Shown here: piece by piece, positions 1 to 7,926 of the stretch
Layout: the number at the start of each line of letters is the position of its first letter
Position numbering within the stretch: the first letter of the stretch is position 1
Assembly: GCA_041747435.1 (NCBI GenBank)
Contig: JBGTFE010000117.1
Coordinates: 62,001-126,000, forward strand
Length of the DNA: 64,000 bases
From: JBGTFE01 sp041747435
Lineage (GTDB): Bacteria > Acidobacteriota > Blastocatellia > Pyrinomonadales > Pyrinomonadaceae
Direction of reading: 5' to 3'
The notes under the pieces: model-generated
The model's input: only the letters and a program-made list of their open reading frames with translations
What the model was told of the DNA's origin: nothing
Database searches by the model: none
Made by a program: the position numbers and the translations under genes

Positions 1-2
1 GC

Positions 3-131
3 GTTCCGGTCAAGCTTGGTAAAAACGGCGTCGAACAGATCATCGAAATTTCGCTTACCAATGAAGAACGCTCCGCTTTGCAAAAATCCGCGGGCGCCGT
101 TCAGGAACTCGTTGATATTCTCGAGATATGA
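3..131 (+). CDS. mdh: malate dehydrogenase, C-terminal fragment (5' end outside window)
   Basis: Open frame from the window edge, 42 codons plus TGA. The readable tail (VPVKLGKNGVEQIIEI, then a helix ending in VQELVDILEI) matches the C-terminal end of LDH-like malate dehydrogenases, which interconvert malate and oxaloacetate in the TCA cycle. Catalytic and NAD-binding parts lie upstream and are not visible. It is followed directly by a rho-independent terminator, so it is the last gene of its transcript. Assignment rests on a short piece; another LDH/MDH-superfamily member is the main alternative. Confidence 0.75.
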   Translation, partial: VPVKLGKNGVEQIIEISLTNEERSALQKSAGAVQELVDILEI

Positions 132-156
132 TCTCTCAAAAATTTCAATTTTTTCT

Positions 157-190
157 AAAGGAAGGTCTTTGCGGACTTTCCTTTTTTTCT
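157..190 (+). terminator. rho-independent terminator after mdh
   Basis: Stem AAAGGAAGGTC (157-167) pairs with GACTTTCCTTT (174-184) with one G-T pair and a 6-nt loop, followed by a T run to 188. It lies 26 bp after the mdh stop. Confidence 0.85.
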
Positions 191-323
191 TGTTAGAGAA
201 TCGGTCAAACTGATTGATGGATTCGTTCAGGTTGAATCACTTCTGACCGCAATATTTCTTTTCAAACTTTACCTCGCAACGCTAACGCCTTTTATTTCTG
301 CCTTTACAGCGCCCCGCCGTTAA

Positions 324-339
324 TGGCACGTCCATTGCC
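324..339 (+). promoter_or_regulatory. candidate sigma-54 (-24/-12) promoter for the subtilase
   Basis: TGGCACG (324-330), four bases, TTGCC (335-339) matches the RpoN consensus TGGCACG-N4-TTGCW, with the key GG and GC pairs at the right spacing. It is intergenic, 78 bp before the chosen subtilase start. Transcription would start near 350. An enhancer site for an RpoN activator was not identified. Confidence 0.55.
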
Positions 340-417
340 AAACTCTCCACGGTGATTCGTGTATCGAGTCGCAATTTTGGAAATCATTTCCCGAACTTTA
401 ATAGAAGGATAAAAAAA

Positions 418-2979
418 ATGTCACAGCAAACAAAGTTTTCAAATTTTTCGCGCGTCGTAGCCATTGCATTGGTTTTCACGATGTTTTCGCTGAATATTCT
501 TAGCGCCGCGGCGTTCAACGGCAATGTAGTTAATTCGGTAGTGTCTACCACACTCGAAAAATTTACAACCGATCTGACCGCCTCAGCCCGGAAAGGCAGC
601 TTAACGCCAAACCAGACTTTCGAAGCCGAAGTCAATCGAATAATCGAAATTCTGTCGACGCAAAATGCGCGTCAGCCGGTTATTCTCGATGAAAGCGGCG
701 ACAACTCGATTTTGGTTGCCGAGCTTTTCGCTTCGCGTCTCGCAAAGGACAATGTCCCCGCGAGTTTGCGCGGCAAGCGTCTTTTGGCGCTTGAGATCGG
801 TTCGCTGTTTTCCGAAACGAAAGATCAAGCGGAAATTTCGCAGGCGATAGAAACCATAATTTCGGAGCTTTCCGCATCGAAGAAAGGCACTATCCTATTT
901 GTAGACGAGCTGACGAACTTTATCGGGAAATCGGGCGTCAACGACGCTCTGGCAAACGCGCTCCTCGAAAATAAGATCACGATCATCGGCGGCAGCTCCA
1001 AAGCCGCTTATGATGAAAACATCGAATTAATCCCGGAAGCTTCAGCACTCTTTGAAAAGCTCAACATCGGCGAGATCAAGAATAACTCGTCCGACACCTC
1101 CGTTCAGGCATTCGATGAAAACGAAGGTTTTCGCGGCGACAACGTTTCGTCCGATCTGCGTGAAATGATGGCGAAAGACATTAACAAACGAGTTGATGTA
1201 ATTCTGCAGGCGAAAGATGCGGACAGCCCGGTTCTGCGCGCGATCATGGCGGAATACCGCGTTCGTCTGACCGACAGGATCGGAACGAGCAACACTTTGG
1301 TTATTAATCTGCCTTTACGCGCTGTCGAACAGCTTGCGCAAAGCGGCATCGTGAATTATATGTCGCCCGACCGGCAGCTCAACTTTTTAGGACACGTTGA
1401 AAATGCAACCGGCGCGACGGCGATGCGTTCGCAGCCCGCTATCGGAACTCGTCCGGCGTTAACGCTTGACGGAACCGGTGTCGGCATTGCGGTTCTCGAT
1501 TCCGGTTTGCTGGCAACTCATAAAGATTTCAGAAATTCCAGCGGAAGCCGCATCGTTTTCAACAAAAATTTTGTAACGAATAGCACCACGACGGATGACG
1601 ATTACGGGCACGGAACCCACGTAGCCGGCATCGCCGCGGGCAGCAATGGCACTTATAAAGGTCTCGCCCCAAATGCCAACATCATTAATCTGAAGGTTTT
1701 GGACGCACAGGGCAGAGGACAAACTGCCTGGCTTCTTAACGCGCTTGATTGGATGATCGCAAACCACGCGACCTACAACATTCGCGTCGCAAATCTTAGT
1801 TTGGGCGGTCTGGCGATAGATTCATACACAAACGATCCGGTTTGCCGGAAGGTACAGCAATTGAGCGCGCTTGGCGTTTTGGTTGTCGCCGCTGCCGGTA
1901 ACGAAGGCAAAAACGCCTTGGGACAAAAACTATACGGTCATATTCATTCGCCCGGCAACGATCCCTCGGCTTTGACGGTCGGCGCGGTCAATACAAAAAA
2001 TACGGATTCACGCAGTGACGATATCATGGCGACGTTCAGCTCGAAGGGTCCGACGCGAAGCTTTTATACGAATGCCGCCGGAAGAAGGGTTTACGACAAC
2101 GCAATCAAGCCGGATCTCGTTGCTCCCGGCAATAAAATCGTTGCGGCAAGAGCAAAGGCAAGCAGCTATTTGGCAAACGCTCTTCCCACTCTTTCCCTGG
2201 GCTTGCTTAGTTCGTCAGATGAGGCTCTGATCGAGATGAGTGGAACTTCGATGTCGACGCCGGTTGTGGCGGGCGCGGCAGCTCTCCTTTTCCAATTGAA
2301 TCCGAATCTTACGCCCGGAATGGTGAAAATGATATTTGAATACACGGCGCAGCCTTTAAACGGCGTAAATATGCTCGAACAGGGCGCCGGACAATTAAAT
2401 CTCGACGGCGCGATTCGCCTCGCGAGAATATATCGTACCGATATCAATTTTGATTCTGCCGGCACGCCGGGCATGTCTCTGTTAGCTTCCGGACAGACGT
2501 TCCCGACCGCGTCGTCAACGCTGAGCGGAATGACTTTCCCTTGGGCGCAGGGCATTTTAACGAATCACGCTTATTTGAAAGGAATAACTTTGGCGAACAC
2601 TTTTCACGCTACTTATCGAAACAATTCATGGTTTCAGAAGGGCGTTTCAAATCATGGCTCCTCTTTCGTTTACATGCTTAACGGCAATTTTTACAACGCG
2701 TCGAGTATCACAATTACTTCGAAGGCGATGGTCAGCAACGGAACGGCTCTAGGTGGCGGTTCAGTCTTTAGGGCTTTTGGTGTTCTGGTCAGCGACGGCG
2801 TTTTAGTGAGCGACGGTGTTTTGGTCAGCGACGGTGTTCTGGTTAGTGACGGCGTTCTCGTGAGCGACGGAGTACTCGTCGGCGACGGCGTGCTCGTGAG
2901 CGACAGCGCGCTCGTCGCAGACGGCGTGTTGGTCGCGGACAGCACATTAGCTAATTCTGTGATTTTTGGTGACAACTAA
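418..2979 (+). CDS. secreted S8 (subtilisin-like) serine protease with an internal degenerate ClpA/B-type AAA domain
   Basis: 853 aa. The ATG at 418 is chosen over the upstream in-frame start at 352 because it has an AGAAGGA box 10 bp upstream and opens a clean signal peptide (residues about 1-32). Residues about 65-225 resemble the first ATPase domain of ClpA/ClpB: VPASLRGKRLLALEIGSL, Walker B ILFVDEL and a sensor-like segment, but the Walker A site reads DESGDNSI and lacks the lysine. Residues about 258-325 look like an inhibitor-I9-type propeptide. The S8 domain has D361 (VLDSG), H398 (GHGTHVAG), the oxyanion Asn in AAAGN (N494) and S611 (SGTSMSTP), so the protease should be active outside the cytoplasm. 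The C-terminus carries nine VLVSDG-type hexapeptides. A sigma-54-type promoter lies upstream. The protease call is firm; the AAA relationship is inferred by eye. Confidence 0.93.
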   Translation: MSQQTKFSNFSRVVAIALVFTMFSLNILSAAAFNGNVVNSVVSTTLEKFTTDLTASARKGSLTPNQTFEAEVNRIIEILSTQNARQPVILDESGDNSILVAELFASRLAKDNVPASLRGKRLLALEIGSLFSETKDQAEISQAIETIISELSASKKGTILFVDELTNFIGKSGVNDALANALLENKITIIGGSSKAAYDENIELIPEASALFEKLNIGEIKNNSSDTSVQAFDENEGFRGDNVSSDLREMMAKDINKRVDVILQAKDADSPVLRAIMAEYRVRLTDRIGTSNTLVINLPLRAVEQLAQSGIVNYMSPDRQLNFLGHVENATGATAMRSQPAIGTRPALTLDGTGVGIAVLDSGLLATHKDFRNSSGSRIVFNKNFVTNSTTTDDDYGHGTHVAGIAAGSNGTYKGLAPNANIINLKVLDAQGRGQTAWLLNALDWMIANHATYNIRVANLSLGGLAIDSYTNDPVCRKVQQLSALGVLVVAAAGNEGKNALGQKLYGHIHSPGNDPSALTVGAVNTKNTDSRSDDIMATFSSKGPTRSFYTNAAGRRVYDNAIKPDLVAPGNKIVAARAKASSYLANALPTLSLGLLSSSDEALIEMSGTSMSTPVVAGAAALLFQLNPNLTPGMVKMIFEYTAQPLNGVNMLEQGAGQLNLDGAIRLARIYRTDINFDSAGTPGMSLLASGQTFPTASSTLSGMTFPWAQGILTNHAYLKGITLANTFHATYRNNSWFQKGVSNHGSSFVYMLNGNFYNASSITITSKAMVSNGTALGGGSVFRAFGVLVSDGVLVSDGVLVSDGVLVSDGVLVSDGVLVGDGVLVSDSALVADGVLVADSTLANSVIFGDN
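2782..2943 (+). repeat. nine 18-bp tandem repeats encoding VLVSDG-type hexapeptides
   Basis: In-frame units read VLVSDG five times, then VLVGDG, VLVSDS, ALVADG and VLVADS, close to the C-terminus of the subtilase. The third codon positions vary between units while the peptide is kept, which points to selection on the protein. Low-complexity beta-forming tail; surface attachment or assembly is a guess. Confidence 0.9.
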
Positions 2980-3015
2980 TAAATAACATAGGAAACATTT
3001 ACCAGGAGATTCACC

Positions 3016-3927
3016 ATGAAATTACAAACAGCCAATCTTAAATACTCTCGAGCTTTCTCGGCTCAAGATCAAGGCTTCGTCAAAGCGGTTCCTGCGCTGT
3101 GTAACTTGCACATGCTAACCGAAGCCAATCGCCCGGAAGTCAGTGATTTTCTCGCGCTGCGTCCCGTTCATACGGTCGTAATGAAGAGTTTCATCGAGGA
3201 CAACGGGTTGGAAAGCGCCGAAAATCGCGGTACTTTCTACGGTTACCGCGGAGCGGACGGCGCGCTCGAAGGCGTCACGCTGATCGGTCATACAACGTTG
3301 ATCGAAGCCCGCTCGGAAGATGCGCTTTTGGCATTCGCTATCGCCGCAAAAACATCCGAAATACCAATTCATATCCTTATGTCTGACGGTGACACGACCG
3401 AAAGATTTTGGAAGTATTTCGCAGAGGCGAATCAAAAACCGCGATTGATCTGTACCGAATTGCTATTCGAACTTAACTTCCCTTTTCTAGTGCAGAGCTG
3501 CAAGTGGGACGTTCGCCTGGCTAAGGCGGATGAGCTCGAACAGATTGCCGCAGCACACGCCGAAGTCGCTTTTATTGAAAGCGGCGTGGATCCGTTGAAA
3601 AAAGACCGCGAAGGTTTTCTCAAACGTGCTTTACGAAGGATTGAGAAGGAACGCACCTTCGTGGTCTTTGACAACGGAAAACTCGTCTTCAAAGCCGACA
3701 TTGTCGCCGAAACGACAGACGTAATTTACCTTGAAGGAATTTATGTCGCCCCCGATTATCGCGGGCAGGGTGTCGGATCGAGTTGTCTGTCAAAATTGAG
3801 CTGCAATTTAGCAAGTCGGGTTTCTAACCTTTGTTTGCTGAGCAATGTCGAATTTGACGCTGCCCACCGGAGCTTTCTCAAGGCGGGTTACAAAAACACG
3901 GATCGCTGCACGACGATTTTTGTTTAA
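3016..3927 (+). CDS. GNAT-family N-acetyltransferase, two-domain
   Basis: 303 aa; AGGAGA stands 6 bp before the ATG. The C-terminal half (about 155-303) is a GNAT fold with the acetyl-CoA pyrophosphate motif in IYVAPDYRGQGVGSS (R/Q-x-x-G-x-G type). The N-terminal half is a second, degenerate acetyltransferase-like region of the kind found in DUF4081-type GNAT proteins. It should transfer an acetyl group to an unknown small molecule or protein amine in the cytosol. It is 36 bp after the subtilase, in the same direction, and probably shares its transcript; a terminator hairpin follows. Substrate cannot be read from the sequence. Confidence 0.85.
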   Translation: MKLQTANLKYSRAFSAQDQGFVKAVPALCNLHMLTEANRPEVSDFLALRPVHTVVMKSFIEDNGLESAENRGTFYGYRGADGALEGVTLIGHTTLIEARSEDALLAFAIAAKTSEIPIHILMSDGDTTERFWKYFAEANQKPRLICTELLFELNFPFLVQSCKWDVRLAKADELEQIAAAHAEVAFIESGVDPLKKDREGFLKRALRRIEKERTFVVFDNGKLVFKADIVAETTDVIYLEGIYVAPDYRGQGVGSSCLSKLSCNLASRVSNLCLLSNVEFDAAHRSFLKAGYKNTDRCTTIFV

Positions 3928-3974
3928 CCTAAAAAAACAATGGACAAACTATTCGCGCGTAGTCCATAATATTG

Positions 3975-4003
3975 GAAGGCTCATTCCAGAGCCTTCTTCT
4001 AAT
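3975..4003 (+). terminator. hairpin terminator after the GNAT gene
   Basis: Perfect stem GAAGGCTC (3975-3982) / GAGCCTTC (3989-3996) with a 6-nt loop, then a modest T-rich tail. Confidence 0.7.
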
Positions 4004-4122
4004 TTCTATGCGGATTTTCCGCATCAACGCTTGAAATCCCTGCTCTCAATCGTTCAACGCCGAAAACGACTTTTAAGAATCCCTGAACTATTTTGTAATT
4101 TCTTCCACCATTCCCCTTTTCG

Positions 4123-6630
4123 ATGAATACACAATCGAAGACAAAAAGCTATATGGTGTCTATTCTTGTAATAGGCTGGCTTTGTCTTTTTGCGGCTCTG
4201 ATCAGCCTGCCCTACCATAGGCTGGATTCCAAACTTGTCATCCTTTTCGCCCTGACGATCGGCGTCGGATCGCGAATTACACTTCAAATACCGCGATTTA
4301 AGTCGCACATCGCGGTTTCCGACGTTTTTATCTTTTTTGCGCTGCTTTTATACGGCGGCGAGGTCGCTATCGTTTTGGCTTCGGTCGAGGCGATCTTTTC
4401 GTCTTGGAGATTCTGCAAAAAAAAATTCACCGTCTTTTTTAATATGGCGGTAATGGCTTTTTCGACTATGCTCGTCTATCTCGTTTTGCTTGGATTTGGG
4501 CTCTACGAGGAAACACAAACGGAGATACAAGGGGAGAATTTCAACAATTTCGTCGGCGCGCTGCTCGTAATGGCGGTCACGCAATTTATATGCAATACGA
4601 CACTCTGCGCGATATACGGCGCGCTTGAGAGCGAAAAGCCCGCGTGGGAAACGTGGAAAACGAAATACGCGTGGACGTTCATAACGTATTTTGTCGGCGC
4701 GCTTGGCGCGGGCGTTTTGATGCAGCTGACTATCAGCCTTGGATTTGTCGTCGTTATCGCAGCTTTTCCGGTTATATTTTTTATTTATCTTACATACCGG
4801 ATGTATCTGAAAAACGTCGAAATGTCGCTAACGCAAGCCGAGCAAGCCGAACGCCATGCCGAGATTCTCGAAAAACAATCTGCTGCGCTTCGCGAATCGG
4901 AGGAACGTTTTCGAAGCGCGTTTAACTACGCGCCGATCGGAATCGCGCTTGTTTCGCCTGCCGGGAAATGGTTAAAGATAAATCGCGCGCTATCCGAAAT
5001 TCTCGGCTACACGGAGGACGAATTTCTCGTCTCGGATTTTCACTCGATGCTTTTCAGCGAGGATCTTGGAAATACACTGGTCAAGATCCACGAACTGCTT
5101 TCCGGAAAGATCCCAAGCTGCCAAATGGAGCAGCGGTATGTGCACAAAACCGGGAAAACGGTTTGGGCTGCGTGGAGCGTTTCGACGGCGACCGATGCAA
5201 CATTTGGACGTCCAAATATGATCTTTCAAATCCAGGACATCACTGATAAAAAGCTCGCCGAAGAAAAACTTCAATACGAAGCGACGCACGATGCGCTCAC
5301 GGGTTTGCCCAATCGGGCGTTTTTTATGGCGCGGCTTGAGAAAGCGCTGCAAAAAGCGCAGGAAATTCGCAACTTTAAGGTCAGTATTCTCTTTATTGAT
5401 CTCGATCGCTTTAAGGTCGTCAACGACAGTCTCGGACATCTCACCGGAGACCGCCTGTTGATCGGGATCGCCGAACGTCTCCGCGATTGTCTTCGACCGT
5501 CTGACATCGTCGCTCGGCTCGGCGGCGATGAATTCACGATTCTCGTCGAGGGAAATCACACGCCCGAGGAAGTTATCAAAATCGCCGAGCGTGTCAAGGA
5601 AAAATTCGCCGCGCCGTTCGACCTCAGCGGACACGAAGTTTACAGTTCGGCGAGTATCGGAATTTTGCACAATTCGAAAAATCATCTGATTCCCGCCGAT
5701 ATGATGCGCGATGCCGATACCGCAATGTATCAGGCGAAACGCGCCGGCAAAGCGCGCCACGAAGTTTTTGACGAGAAGATGCACCAAGCCGTCAAGGAAA
5801 CGCTACAGCTTGAGAGCGATCTACGCCGCGCGATCGACCGCAACGAGCTGATCGTTCACTATCAGCCAATCCATTCGCTCGCGGACGGCGGCGTGCTCGG
5901 CTTCGAAGCGCTTGCGCGCTGGGAACATCCGGAACTCGGAGTTCTATTCCCAAACAAATTCATCCCGCTCGCAGAAGAGATCGGCTTGATAGACATGCTC
6001 GGTGAACATATCTTGCGGCTTTCGTGCACGCAAATGCGGGCGCTTCGGGAAAAATTGCCGCGGAGCCTGGAGTTTATGTTGAACGTGAATCTTTCCTGCA
6101 AGCAATTCGAACAGCCGGAACTGGTCGGCGACATCAAGCAGATTCTCGACGAAACCGATTTTCCTCCCGATAAGCTTAAGCTTGAAATCACGGAATCTGT
6201 CTTTTTCGAACACCGCGAAAAAGCCGTCAAAATGCTGCATGAACTCTGCGCGCTCGGAATCGAGATAAATATTGACGATTTCGGCACCGGCTATTCAAAC
6301 CTTAGTTACCTGATGCAGCTTCCGATCTCGACTCTGAAGATAGACCGCTCGTTCATCGCACCAATTAGACAGGAAGGCGACGGCGCCGAAATTCTGCAAA
6401 CCATCTTGATGCTCGCGCAAAATCTTGGGATGAAAGTGATCGCGGAAGGCGTCGAAACCGAGTTTCAGGTCGAACAATTAAAGCGATTCAATTGCGAAGT
6501 CGCGCAGGGATTTTTCTTCTCAAAACCCATGAAATTTGAAGATCTCGAAGCATTTCTGGCGGGCGAAGTCCCAGCTAACATTCCGCAAAATGCGTTCGAC
6601 GATGTTTCTGTCGTCTCAACGCTCCAGTAA
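4123..6630 (+). CDS. membrane PAS-GGDEF-EAL protein (c-di-GMP turnover)
   Basis: 835 aa. Residues about 10-230 hold six to eight hydrophobic segments forming an integral membrane sensor of no named type I can assign. A short coiled region leads into a PAS domain (about 262-385), a GGDEF domain with an intact GGDEF motif and an upstream RPSD inhibitory I-site exactly five residues before it, and an EAL domain (about 565-815) with EALARW and DDFGTGYS. Both diguanylate cyclase and c-di-GMP phosphodiesterase residues look present, so it could be bifunctional, with one activity dominant in vivo. No clear Shine-Dalgarno precedes the ATG. It stands alone between a terminator and the convergent sdhB. 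Confidence 0.93.
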   Translation: MNTQSKTKSYMVSILVIGWLCLFAALISLPYHRLDSKLVILFALTIGVGSRITLQIPRFKSHIAVSDVFIFFALLLYGGEVAIVLASVEAIFSSWRFCKKKFTVFFNMAVMAFSTMLVYLVLLGFGLYEETQTEIQGENFNNFVGALLVMAVTQFICNTTLCAIYGALESEKPAWETWKTKYAWTFITYFVGALGAGVLMQLTISLGFVVVIAAFPVIFFIYLTYRMYLKNVEMSLTQAEQAERHAEILEKQSAALRESEERFRSAFNYAPIGIALVSPAGKWLKINRALSEILGYTEDEFLVSDFHSMLFSEDLGNTLVKIHELLSGKIPSCQMEQRYVHKTGKTVWAAWSVSTATDATFGRPNMIFQIQDITDKKLAEEKLQYEATHDALTGLPNRAFFMARLEKALQKAQEIRNFKVSILFIDLDRFKVVNDSLGHLTGDRLLIGIAERLRDCLRPSDIVARLGGDEFTILVEGNHTPEEVIKIAERVKEKFAAPFDLSGHEVYSSASIGILHNSKNHLIPADMMRDADTAMYQAKRAGKARHEVFDEKMHQAVKETLQLESDLRRAIDRNELIVHYQPIHSLADGGVLGFEALARWEHPELGVLFPNKFIPLAEEIGLIDMLGEHILRLSCTQMRALREKLPRSLEFMLNVNLSCKQFEQPELVGDIKQILDETDFPPDKLKLEITESVFFEHREKAVKMLHELCALGIEINIDDFGTGYSNLSYLMQLPISTLKIDRSFIAPIRQEGDGAEILQTILMLAQNLGMKVIAEGVETEFQVEQLKRFNCEVAQGFFFSKPMKFEDLEAFLAGEVPANIPQNAFDDVSVVSTLQ

Positions 6631-6634
6631 TTTC

Positions 6635-7432
6635 CTATTTTTTCAGCCAGCCTAACAATGCATTGACGGTAATGTCGCGGTTCGTTTCATATATTGCGCG
6701 CGTAAGTGGAATTCCCATCGGGCAAACCTGTACGCAGTTTTGCGCGTTTCCGCAATTGGCGATACCGTCGTCCTGCATCAAGCCTTCAAGCCGTTCGTCG
6801 ATCGTAAATTTTCCGACAGGATGCAGATTGAACAACTTCGCCTGCGCGATCGCCTGCGGTCCGATGTAATTGTCGTCTGCATATTGCGGGCACGCCTCCA
6901 GACAGCAGCCGCACGTCATACAGCGCGAATATGCATAGCGTTCCTGCGCGGTTTCATTCGACATTTGAGCGCCCGCGCCAAGATCGTAACTGCCGTCGAG
7001 CTCGATCCACGCGTGAACTTGTTTGAGATGATCGAACATTTTTGTCCGGTCGACTTTGAGATCGCGAACGTTCGGGAACTTCGACATCGGCTGAAGCGTC
7101 ACAACATTTCCGCCGCTCGCGAGCAAAAGATCGTCGATCAAAGCCGAGCAGGATTGGCGCACAACGCCGTCGATCACCATCGTACAAATTCCGCAAACCT
7201 GTTCGAGACAGCTCATATCCCAAACCGGCGGTGTAGTTTTTTTCCCTTCTTTTGTTACCGGATCTTTGCGAATTTCCATCAGCGCCGAAATTACATTGAG
7301 ATTTCGCCGGTATGGAATTTCGAACGTCTGCCAATAGGTTTCCGCGTTATGATTATCACGTCGCTGAATTTTTATCTCCACCGTTTTCGGCGGGTCTTCA
7401 AGACGTTTTTTTTCCTGATGCGTATCGCTCAT
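6635..7432 (-). CDS. sdhB: succinate dehydrogenase iron-sulfur subunit
   Basis: 265 aa from the ATG at 7432. A longer frame to 7480 would start inside a hairpin repeat and encode unlike sequence, so it is rejected. The N-terminal ferredoxin domain binds 2Fe-2S (C-x4-C-x2-C in CLEQVCGIC with a distal Cys); the C-terminal domain has CMTCGCCLEACP and CGNAQNCVQVCP for the 4Fe-4S and 3Fe-4S centres. It passes electrons from the SdhA flavin to the membrane cytochrome. It is last in the sdhC-sdhA-small gene-sdhB unit and is separated from the preceding gene by a double-hairpin repeat just before its ribosome binding region. Confidence 0.95.
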   Translation of the reverse strand: MSDTHQEKKRLEDPPKTVEIKIQRRDNHNAETYWQTFEIPYRRNLNVISALMEIRKDPVTKEGKKTTPPVWDMSCLEQVCGICTMVIDGVVRQSCSALIDDLLLASGGNVVTLQPMSKFPNVRDLKVDRTKMFDHLKQVHAWIELDGSYDLGAGAQMSNETAQERYAYSRCMTCGCCLEACPQYADDNYIGPQAIAQAKLFNLHPVGKFTIDERLEGLMQDDGIANCGNAQNCVQVCPMGIPLTRAIYETNRDITVNALLGWLKK

Positions 7433-7444
7433 AATTTCCAAAAT

Positions 7445-7491
7445 GTAGCGCCAGCATCTTGCTGGCTGTCGTGGCGGCATCTTGCCGCCAC
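7445..7491 (+). repeat. double-hairpin repeat (class I, copy 1)
   Basis: Starts GTAGCG, then hairpin CCAGC-ATCTT-GCTGG (7451-7465), spacer CTGTC, then hairpin GTGGCGGC-ATCTT-GCCGCCAC (7471-7491). A second copy in the opposite orientation is at 7880-7926; the two frame the small membrane-protein gene. Stem bases differ between copies but pairing is kept. Confidence 0.9.
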
Positions 7492-7537
7492 ATTCAAATT
7501 AACTCGATTGAGTCTTGTTACAGATGTTTCAAATACC

Positions 7538-7855
7538 TTAGACTCCAAAATGCGTTCTTATTGTTGAAATAAGTTTTTGGCGCGTTTCCCGATGTATTTC
7601 TTCGTAATTTTGAATGATTCCAACACATTCAGAAACAAAGTCTCTCGTAGCTCTTGCTCTAAGATAATCAACCGGAAACTTTAACAAAAAACCGCACAAT
7701 GCTAACACCGCTACTGCGGCGATTGTTCCCCAAACTGCGCCGAACAGAATCCAACCATAGACCAGCGCCAGACCTGTGATCCCATAAACAAGGACGACGG
7801 ACAAAGTCGTGTAAATAATATTTTGTGTCGTTTCCGAAATTTTCCTGAAGTCCAA
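7538..7855 (-). CDS. small two-helix membrane protein in the sdh cluster, unknown function
   Basis: 105 aa. Two adjacent hydrophobic stretches (about residues 14-36 and 39-60) are followed by a charged C-terminal helix rich in Arg and Glu. I do not recognise a family. It lies between sdhA and sdhB on the same strand, bounded by inverted copies of the double-hairpin repeat. Position suggests either an accessory membrane factor for the dehydrogenase or an unrelated gene that arrived with the repeats; the sequence does not decide this. Confidence 0.7.
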   Translation of the reverse strand: MDFRKISETTQNIIYTTLSVVLVYGITGLALVYGWILFGAVWGTIAAVAVLALCGFLLKFPVDYLRARATRDFVSECVGIIQNYEEIHRETRQKLISTIRTHFGV

Positions 7856-7879
7856 ATAAATACCTCCCGAGCTAAAGCT

Positions 7880-7926
7880 CTGACGGCAAGATGCCGTCAG
7901 GACAGCCGCCAGGATGGCGGCGCTAC
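7880..7926 (-). repeat. double-hairpin repeat (class I, copy 2), overlapping the sdhA stop
   Basis: On the minus strand it begins GTAGCG, then CCGCC-ATCCT-GGCGG, spacer CTGTC, then CTGACGGC-ATCTT-GCCGTCAG. The TAG of the leading GTAGCG is the sdhA stop codon (7923-7925). It has the same architecture as the copy at 7445-7491, with compensated stem substitutions. Confidence 0.9.

Noticed and set aside
2691..2975. 94-aa minus-strand ORF rich in Thr, Ser and Pro
   Set aside because: It is the antisense reading of the VLVSDG repeat region of the subtilase; no ribosome site and no independent support.
4990..5787. 265-aa minus-strand ORF
   Set aside because: Antisense of the conserved PAS-GGDEF region.
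6643..6664. GCCTAACAATGCATTG resembling an attC start
   Set aside because: It lies within the conserved sdhB C-terminal coding sequence and has no matching right end.
7433..7480. N-terminal extension of SdhB from 7480
   Set aside because: The extra residues are encoded by a hairpin repeat and do not resemble SdhB; the ATG at 7432 fits the family start.
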